In this document: positions 55,003 through 64,000 of the stretch, one piece after another
How the letters are laid out: each line of letters opens with the position of its first letter
Position numbering within the stretch: position 1 is the stretch's first letter
Notes under the pieces: generated by a model
Told to the model about the DNA's origin: nothing
The model's input: only the letters and a program-made list of their open reading frames with translations
Databases searched by the model: none
Translations under genes and position numbers: made by a program
Assembly: GCF_036417845.1 (NCBI RefSeq)
Contig: NC_089983.1
Coordinates: 18,939,207 to 19,003,206 of the forward strand
Direction of reading: 5' to 3'
Length of the DNA stretch: 64,000 nt
From: Apteryx mantelli
Lineage: Eukaryota; Chordata; Aves; Apterygiformes; Apterygidae

Positions 55003-56439
55003 GTAAGAAACTTTACAGTGAAGTATTAGACAACTCTCTCTTCCTACAGAAATAATACAGGTTTTTCAGTTGCTACCCTATCTGATTTAGAAGACACTTT
55101 AAAAAGGAAAAAACAAAAGCAAAAAAAAGTTGAAACATTAAGGAAATTCATTTGTTTCAGAAAAATAGTGGAAGGTTTCTTTGCATTTTAAAAAAAAGCT
55201 TCTACTTTTAATTGATATTTTTATATTGGAAACAAGAAGTTTATTTAAGATTTGTTTCAAGACGTGGTTGAAATTCAGTCTCAAATAGTAGCATCACACT
55301 AAAACTTTGAATTAAATTCTATTCCATTTATAGGATAGATTGTTTTGAAACATTGCTTATCTTGTGTTAATAGTCCCAGTACCTTCAGTGCAGCTGCTCC
55401 AATTAGTATATGAAGTTTGTGCTTGGAAAGCTGATGCTGTAATTAGTAGCTATGATAGCTTAGAGAGTTTTACCCCTGTCTGAAATTAAGGCTGTGACAT
55501 AAAATCCTCCTCTGTAAGGGGTTCAGTGCTCCTTCATGCCTCCATTATTTCTTACAGCAATCCAGAGTGAACAGGATCCCCAGCTTCTTTGGCTGTTTAT
55601 AATTATCTGAGAAAAAGGCATCTCAGAGCCTGTTTATGTTATGTTTGTGAAAACAGTGTTAATACTACCTGAAGAATCTCTATTTGAGTTGGTCCATCTT
55701 CTCACCAATGCTTATTATTTTCAGTACAACACAATACCCATGCTCCTGATGGTAGAGCAAGCTTGGTTAGAGATTGGTCAGGGCCCTCTAGCATGATAAA
55801 ACATGGGGCAGAAGACTGGGGCCATCAAAGTGTCACTTCAAAATCAGCAAAGCCGATTCAAGTCCTCACTGTCCACAAGCCTATCCCCAGCCCCAAGCAC
55901 CTGCCATCTCCCTTGTTCAGGCTGTTGTACTTCTGCAGCCCCCTGTAAACTCTGATCAAATTCACCACAAAGACACAGGTGTTGGCCCAAAGATAGGAGG
56001 GAAGACATCTGTCTTGGAAGGAGCAGGAGAGAAGACAGAATGTTCTCTCAAAAGCTCTGTACTGTCCAGTGTGCTGCTGTGAACATATTCTCCCCAAGCA
56101 TGCCATGACTTAATGTACATGGGCTCGTATTCTCCCAGAATACACTGATGCAAACAATTAGATACCATAGCAGTTCTGAATTCCCACATATCCTTTCCAT
56201 GGCAGAAAAAAAAGGCTACATGTGAAATATATTACTTTAATTTCACCAGATGCAAATGTCTAACTAATGGAAATTTCAGTTATTTGTTTTAAAAATTGCA
56301 TTTGTATTGGTAATACATATTAACTTTAACAGACAAAGCAAAATCTATGGTCTCAAAACATGTTTCTCAATATAAGTATGGTTTACACATTCACTGGTTC
56401 ACAATTTTGTTTCCTCCCCCTGCCCCTCTTCTATTTTAG
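55003..56439 (+). other. STAT4: STAT4 intron 11
   Basis: A 1.4-kb GT-AG intron. The pyrimidine tract before the acceptor is strong (TTTCCTCCCCCTGCCCCTCT followed by TCTATTTTAG). A stretch near 55,915-55,965 faintly resembles CR1-type LINE 3' sequence but is too diverged to call. Confidence 0.85.
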
Positions 56440-56457
56440 GAATGTTTCAACTGTAAG
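56440..56457 (+). CDS. STAT4: STAT4 exon 12, 18-base microexon
   Basis: Residues 365-371: a single G completes Lys365, five codons give Asn-Val-Ser-Thr-Val, and AG begins Ser371. Acceptor TATTTTAG, donor GTAAGA. Without it, exon 11 (phase 2) would still join exon 13 (phase 2) in frame, removing six residues from a loop of the DNA-binding domain. The encoded residues match the human NVSTLSNRR region except Val for Leu, which supports it strongly despite its size. A gene finder will often miss it. Confidence 0.93.
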
Positions 56458-56542
56458 GTAAGAAAATAAAATATGAAATTTCTTAAATTATCCAATATGA
56501 TATTACTTGCCATTGAGTACATAAGTGTAATGTCTTCCCTAG
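56458..56542 (+). other. STAT4: STAT4 intron 12 (85 bases)
   Basis: A very short GT-AG intron (GTAAGA ... CTTCCCTAG) between the microexon and exon 13, close to the practical minimum for vertebrate splicing. Every other complete intron between coding exons here exceeds 800 bases. Confidence 0.93.
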
Positions 56543-56636
56543 TAATCGTAGATTTGTTCTGTGTGGAACTCACGTGAAGGCTATGAACATGGATGAATCA
56601 GCAAATGGAAGTCTGTCTGTAGAATTTCGACATTTG
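56543..56636 (+). CDS. STAT4: STAT4 exon 13, DNA-binding domain
   Basis: Residues 371-402, 94 bases. T completes Ser371; the exon ends in phase 0 before GTAAGT. It encodes NRRFVLCGTHVKAMNMDE then SANGSLSVEFRHL. The NGSL--EFRHL motif is shared with STAT1 and lies in the DNA-binding fold. His381 replaces the Asn I recall in human STAT4. Confidence 0.96.
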
Positions 56637-57459
56637 GTAAGTTTGCTCTTTTCTTGTTATGCACCTCTGGTAAAGAAATAAGATATTCCTTAAAACTAGA
56701 CAAGGAGAACTGTACTACCATTGAATATAGACTTGTTTTTTTCTTCCTTATGTAGAAAGTTTACTCCTAGAACCTCTTTACCCTATTCCTTACTTCTATA
56801 AGATAAACATATGTATTTTCACAGAAAGGACAAAGCAAGTCCTATTTTAATACCAGTAAAGGAAAAGACTAGTCATGCTGAATTATGCAGCTCTTAAGAA
56901 ACTGAGTTTTGTAATAAATAAATAAATAAAGTAATAAAGTAATAAAGTAATAAAGTAAGTCTATGGGAAATATCTAGTTGAATGTTTTAGATTTGATTGA
57001 AATTAATTCCCGAGATGACTGTCCTTTGCAGGACTGTATTACTGTAACTTCTCTAATATCCTGATGAGTTTTGCTTTCTAAGTAGACTCCTTCACCTATG
57101 GTATTTTTGTGGCTTAACAACAGATGCAGTGTATCATTGTAGTTTTGCAAAAGGAACTGGAGGTTGAAGGCCTTTACTTCTATGTTGTATTACATAGCAA
57201 GCACACTAGTTAAAGCTTTACTACATTAACCTTATTATAAGCTAGTCGCTTAAAAAATTCTTTTAAAATATCAAGGAATTATTTACTGAATGGACTTCTC
57301 AAGTCATAGTGTCAGAGCCTTCATTAGAGTGTACTCATATATTGTAAATAAATCCTAATTATACACATACACTAAGAATATCATGGTTACAAATGGTATT
57401 CTTTATCTATTTCTGTCTGTAATTTCTTTTCTATATAAATACTGTTTTGCTTTATACAG
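56637..57459 (+). other. STAT4: STAT4 intron 13
   Basis: An 823-base GT-AG intron. A tandem tract of TAAA units followed by three GTAATAAA units lies at 56914-56957. Confidence 0.9.
56914..56957. repeat. TAAA / GTAATAAA compound tandem repeat
   Basis: About four ATAA-type tetranucleotides followed by three perfect 8-base GTAATAAA units (56931, 56939, 56947). Likely polymorphic. It repeats a polyadenylation-like AATAAA word several times inside an intron. Confidence 0.9.
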
Positions 57460-57504
57460 CAACCCAAAGAAATGAAATCGAGTGCTGGAAGCAAAGGAAA
57501 TGAG
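57460..57504 (+). CDS. STAT4: STAT4 exon 14, DNA-binding domain loop
   Basis: Residues 403-417, 45 bases, phase 0-0. Acceptor TTATACAG, donor GTTCGT. It encodes QPKEMKSSAGSKGNE, matching the human segment with Ser for one Gly. The lysine-rich loop lies between DNA-binding strands; the corresponding region of STAT1 carries nuclear-import residues, so a similar role is possible but inferred. Confidence 0.95.
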
Positions 57505-60500
57505 GTTCGTGGATTTATTTTACATAGTATTTTTGATTACTCTCAGATATATTTCAGATTTACTTTTATTTAATTCATACAGCAACCACATTTAAGTACA
57601 TTAGATTTTGAAATACATAGTATCCTTATAAAAAGGATAGGACCCAATTATCATATGATGGGATAATGAGAAATTTTCAGAAGTAAGTACTCATAGAAAT
57701 TTTGATTAAATGCCTCAAATTTATCTATTAAAAAAGTTACAATGAAGGTAATAATAATCTGAATGTATGCATTTGTCTTTAATGCCTTCTTCTTGGTCTG
57801 GCATTTAAATTTTGAAAAAATAAGCTTTTTGAGCTTTCTGTTTAATACAGTTTTCCAGTAGGAATGGTTCTTTAAATATATACTCTGTTGGCCAAGTTTA
57901 CAGCTGAAATAAGGGTTTAATTATACTTGCATCACAGAATTTTGCTTCCCTCAACTAGACCAAATGTGTGATTAGTTTACTAATAGTCATCTGAATCTAG
58001 TCTTGTGTTCCCCTCTTGTGGTGACCTTATATTATGACACGTTAGACCTAACAAACAGCAGCTTTGCAGTATCCAGACTTCACAAGACATGCACATATCA
58101 GCTGGCATGTAAAGTGAACCGGTGCTGCAAGTGATTGTCTCCTAGAAGAGGAGCTCAAAATCTGTACATTCCTGCTTTCTGGAGCATAGTATCATAGTAT
58201 TAATATAGGCCAATGATAGGTATCCTTTTCCTGTCTGAGGGCCAGCTGGGATTTTCAGATAACTTGGGAATTCGCACTGTAGCACAGATTTCTCTCACCC
58301 CAACATCCCAGGCTATACCACATGCATCCTCATACTTAGCACACCTGTATTCTGTATCTCTGCTCCAACTTCCCAAAGCAAAAGACACCCATTCCGACAC
58401 ACAGCTGCTTCCTGCAGCACAGCCGACACCGAGCCTCCGCTGCTCCATGTTACTCCTCCGTCCTACAACTCCCACTTGCCGGCGCTAACCCACATGCAGA
58501 ACTGCGTGCCCCGCACTCCTCACCTCGCAGAGCACTCCCACCTCCCTGTGCCGCCCCCAGCACCCCTCACATCCAGGTCTGCTCTGCGCTTCTTCCTCTC
58601 CCCTGCTCCTCACCCTCTGCACAGCTCTACCTTCTGTCTTTTTACTTCACAGCTCTGACTTCCTACAAATCATTATCCACCCGAGTGCCCCACTTTCACA
58701 GGTGTATTTCCCCTCATGGGCAGAACTGCATGTCAGGGGTTCCCTCGTCCTTCCCCACGCGAGGGAAAGCAGAACTCCCCCGAGGAGGCGCACAGGGGAT
58801 GTCCTCATCCAGCAACTGAAGATAGTGGGGAGGGAGGGGAAAAACACAAATAGATAGCAAGTCTAGGATGGCCATGGACCATCACCATAAATTTAGCATT
58901 GCTATTTAACAGCAAAAATCTGCAGGTAAATCTCTGACTGAAGCAAGAGTCAGAAGCTTGCAACCAATGATTCAGCCACTGCCAGTGCTACCAGAACATT
59001 AAAGTTTCCCGAGATAAATCAAGTTAAATAAAATGCTTATATGAACGCCATATCCTTACCTAGGAAGTGAAATACACTATAGTGGTTTAAGATACATAAT
59101 AGCAGAGTGACTTTTTTACACAGTAGAAGTGGTGAGGGTAAAGTTGCATTAGTAAGTTAAAAAAAAAAAATCATCACAACCAAAATAGATGTAGTTATAC
59201 AAATACAAAAGTTATTACAAGTAGTCTTTAAGTACAAAACAGGTGTGATCAGTATGGATATTTTGGCCAAAAACCTAAAGCAGAAGATACTTGTGCGTGC
59301 TTAATACTGTGTCTCTGAATGGAATAACTTACAACTTGATTAGCAAGACCAAAACTCAAAACCCGCTTCCCAATTACTTTGCTACTTACAAAGTCATTCG
59401 CATCAAGTTAAGCAAATGCGAAAATGTAGGTGTAAAAATGTTAGTGTTCTACTTCTGGTAGCATTTTACACTCACTTTCATGTATTCTGCATATATAGCT
59501 ATACATAAATGGGAGGCCATGGAGAATGAAGACAACTGTGACATGGTTGCCTGCTAAATGATTTCCTCAAATAGAGCTTCTCCTTGGTCAAAGCACAATC
59601 TGTGCAATCATTACTGGTGTGAGCAAGTTGTATGATTAACAGCACCTATGATAACATAGAAACTTGGTTTGCTATAGGATGTTTAGTAAGCTGAGAGTAT
59701 AGTTGCGAGTTATGACTTACCTTGTAAAAAAACAAGTGAAAGCTCTCTATATTTGAGGTCATATTCCATATACTTTCATGTAGATAAGCCTTTTTGCCTC
59801 ATTGATTTTTTCCATGGGAAAATTTCAGTTTCTGCAAAATCATAATGAGAGGCGGAGGGGATTTTCACCACTCTTTTTCAACTTTGTGTCAGCAACACAG
59901 TTTGAGTTGGATTGATGCTACCAATATTAAAACATTTGAGTTTATTCAGTGGATAAAGCTCTAGGCTGCATTTTCCTATTGCATGGCAAATTTATAATTC
60001 AGATGCCTGAGGCTCTCTTGTGGTCTCAACCCATCATTCATACAGTATCTTTTGCTGTAGTGTCTTGTACATGTCCTGAAGGAGGTGCTTCATGGGAAAG
60101 ATGAGGCCATGAGGCACTTTCCTCAAGGAACAGTTTTATTTCACATTGACTCAAAGTGGAATATTTCAGTAAATGGAAATGGAAGTGTTTTGATTCAGGA
60201 ACACAAAGATTTCTGTTCTTTTTAAAATGTCTGACAAAACAAATGTCTGACGATGAAAAAAAACAGGAAAAGGAAAAAAAGCTTTTTATATTTTGACTTC
60301 TGGGGATCAAAACAAATTTCAAAAGAGCTGTTTCCCACGGGTACAGATTCTCATCTTCACTGAACTATGCTTGTTTTTAACCAAAACATAAAGTATCTAC
60401 TACAAACTTTAATCAACCATGCCAAACAGATTTTCTTTTCTCTCAAAGAAAAGCTTATTTTTTATACCAGATTTACTTTGGATTAATGATTTAGGCCTCT

Positions 60501-61050
60501 AGTCCTTCAACTAGTGCCATCTGAGTATACTAAAACAACAACAAAAAAAGTGTTCTAGAATGGGGGCCTGCTTGTCATTAAAGACCCAACTCCTGTAATT
60601 GTTTTTCATTTTATTTCTAGTTTGAAGTTTAACATCTCTAGTTAAATTAGAATCATCAATCAGTAAAGAAACTTTAAGAAAAGAAAAAAGGTTGAGACAA
60701 TCTTCATCAGACACAAAAATAATCTGCTAAATTTTTGAATGTGCAACACCATGTTTATAAGTAACACTTTAAATGTTAGAAACAAAATTTAAAAGTTTAA
60801 TATTGTTGCTTTGCCAATGCTTAGTGTGTTTTTTAGATTCTTCAGAAAAACCACCAGATTTCTGGACTGATTTAATGTCACAGACTTTAACAAACAAATG
60901 ATTTTCTTCATTTCCTTCCTTTCCTGCTTTTCTTACGAATTTGATATGTGCTTTCTTTGAATGTTGTGTGGTCTTAACACATTGGAGTACCAAGACAGTG
61001 TTAAATGCCAAATGTGCATTCACAGTTTTATAATCTACTTATTCACCCAG
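57505..61050 (+). other. STAT4: STAT4 intron 14
   Basis: A 3.5-kb GT-AG intron. It contains a C-biased block at 58,250-58,850 (entered separately) and a poly-A run at about 59,159-59,170. The remainder is AT-rich with no recognised element. Confidence 0.9.
58250..58850. other. C-over-G biased block inside intron 14
   Basis: About 600 bases with the same character as 22,040-23,830: in 58501-58560 I count 32 C against 11 G on the + strand, and the local CpG content is higher than in the flanks. Open frames on both strands look compositional. No alignment to the first block was made beyond visual similarity. Confidence 0.5.
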
Positions 61051-61134
61051 GGCCCTCACATGGTGACTGAAGAACTGCACTCCATCAGTTTTGAAACACA
61101 GGTCTGCCTGTATGGATTGACTATAAATTTGGAA
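61051..61134 (+). CDS. STAT4: STAT4 exon 15, DNA-binding domain VTEELHS motif
   Basis: Residues 418-445, 84 bases, phase 0-0. Acceptor TTCACCCAG, donor GTGAGT. It contains [13 protein letters not shown] at 422-434, the hallmark DNA-contact segment of STATs (VTEELHSLSFETQ in STAT1), then [11 protein letters not shown]. Mutations of the VTEE residues in other STATs abolish DNA binding, so this exon is functionally central. Confidence 0.97.
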
Positions 61135-63345
<2,211 letters not shown>

Positions 63346-63481
63346 AATTTGTCTTTCTTTAACAATCCCCCTGCTGCCACTTTGAGTCAGCTCTTAGAAG
63401 TACTGAGCTGGCAATTTTCATCATATGTTGGTCGGGGACTCAATTCTGAGCAGCTGAACATGCTGGCAGAAAAACTTACAG
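63346..63481 (+). CDS. STAT4: STAT4 exon 17, start of linker domain
   Basis: Residues 479-524, 136 bases, entering in phase 0 and ending in phase 1 (G of residue 524) before GTAAGT. It encodes [18 protein letters not shown], then [18 protein letters not shown] and LNMLAEKLT. The SWQFSS-V-RGLN motif is the first linker-domain helix pair shared with STAT1. This is the last exon in the window; the next should begin with residues like the human V-QSSYSDGHLTW, which are absent from the remaining 519 bases. Confidence 0.97.
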
Positions 63482-64000
63482 GTAAGTTTATAGAAATGTA
63501 CAGATTGCATTTGCTTTTAGGCTCTTATATGTTCTAGTCACAGGTAATAACTTTTAGCATGACCTTCATTTCCAGTGCTGACTTCAAAAATGCCACTATG
63601 ACTTTTTTTTTTCTTTAAAGAAAAGTACACGTCAGCTTATTCTTACCACAAAGTGATTCAACTTCTGAACTTCTAGGCTGCTAAGCTGAAGAAAGAGGGC
63701 ATCAGAGTCACACTGAACTTTACTTTGTTTCCTTTCCTTTGTTTCCTTTTGAAATCAAAAAGAAGTCCTTTTGCTTGTTTATGTGGTTTGTTGTTTTTTT
63801 TGTTTTTGTTTGTTTGTTTTTTTGTTGTTTTTTTGTGATCCTGTTCTTTTGGGCCCATTAGTTCTGGGATCCATCCTTCAGTGATGATGACATAGAAAAA
63901 GGGCCTGCATGGCTTAAGTTCAACAGCGAGATGAACAGTTGAATGCTTCATTCTGACCGCCCTCCAGAAAGGACAGGCCTTAGGGAAAGCTAGCAGAATT
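63482..64000 (+). other. STAT4: STAT4 intron 17, 5' part
   Basis: Begins GTAAGT. It contains a T/G-rich tract at about 63,787-63,836 (TTTG units and T runs) and no further coding exon. The intron continues past the window. Confidence 0.85.
63787..63836. repeat. T/TTTG-rich simple repeat
   Basis: Runs of T broken by single G (TTTG units) over about 50 bases. Similar tracts occur at 10,636-10,662 and 33,885-33,920. They may be tails of reverse-oriented retroposons, but no bodies are recognised. Confidence 0.8.

Noticed and set aside
63618-63675. Possible STAT4 exon 18 after TCTTTAAAG
   Set aside because: The acceptor-like word is followed by a frame that does not resemble the expected linker sequence (QSSYSDGHLTW in human) and soon reaches a stop. 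The true exon 18 is presumably past the window.

Overview
The window is vertebrate nuclear DNA: AT-rich, intron-rich, with decayed interspersed repeats, microsatellites and one strong CpG island. Its one recognisable protein-coding gene is STAT4 on the + strand. The predicted protein is very close to mammalian STAT4 as I remember it. The interspersed-repeat remnants (for example near 61,190) look like families common in birds, crocodilians and turtles. A sauropsid, probably a bird, is my best guess, but the species is inferred rather than read.

Layout. Positions 1-25,400 are non-coding, presumably the region upstream of STAT4 (in mammals MYO1B lies divergently further upstream; no MYO1B exon is visible). 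This part holds an unusual 1.3-kb tandem array rich in ATCGAT (7,425-8,745) and a 1.8-kb block with very strong C-over-G strand bias (22,040-23,830). A CpG island at about 25,890-26,850 is the likely STAT4 promoter and may contain a non-coding first exon. From 29,500 to 63,481 lie 16 consecutive coding exons (numbered 2-17). All join in frame through GT-AG introns, giving 1,570 coding bases, or 523 complete codons plus one base. Human STAT4 is about 748 residues, so the window ends inside the gene. It carries the N-terminal domain (about 1-124), coiled-coil domain (about 135-315), DNA-binding domain (about 316-488) and the start of the linker. The rest of the linker, the SH2 domain, the phosphotyrosine tail and the transactivation domain lie beyond 64,000.

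STAT4 is a latent cytoplasmic transcription factor. It is phosphorylated by JAK2/TYK2 after IL-12, IL-23 or type I interferon signalling, dimerises through SH2-phosphotyrosine contacts and activates Th1/NK genes such as IFNG. Nothing suggests a pseudogene: every reading frame is intact across every junction.

I found no protein-coding novelty. The best candidates for a second look are the ATCGAT-rich higher-order tandem array, the strand-asymmetric pyrimidine blocks, the promoter-proximal short tandem repeats, and the 18-base microexon next to an 85-base intron.
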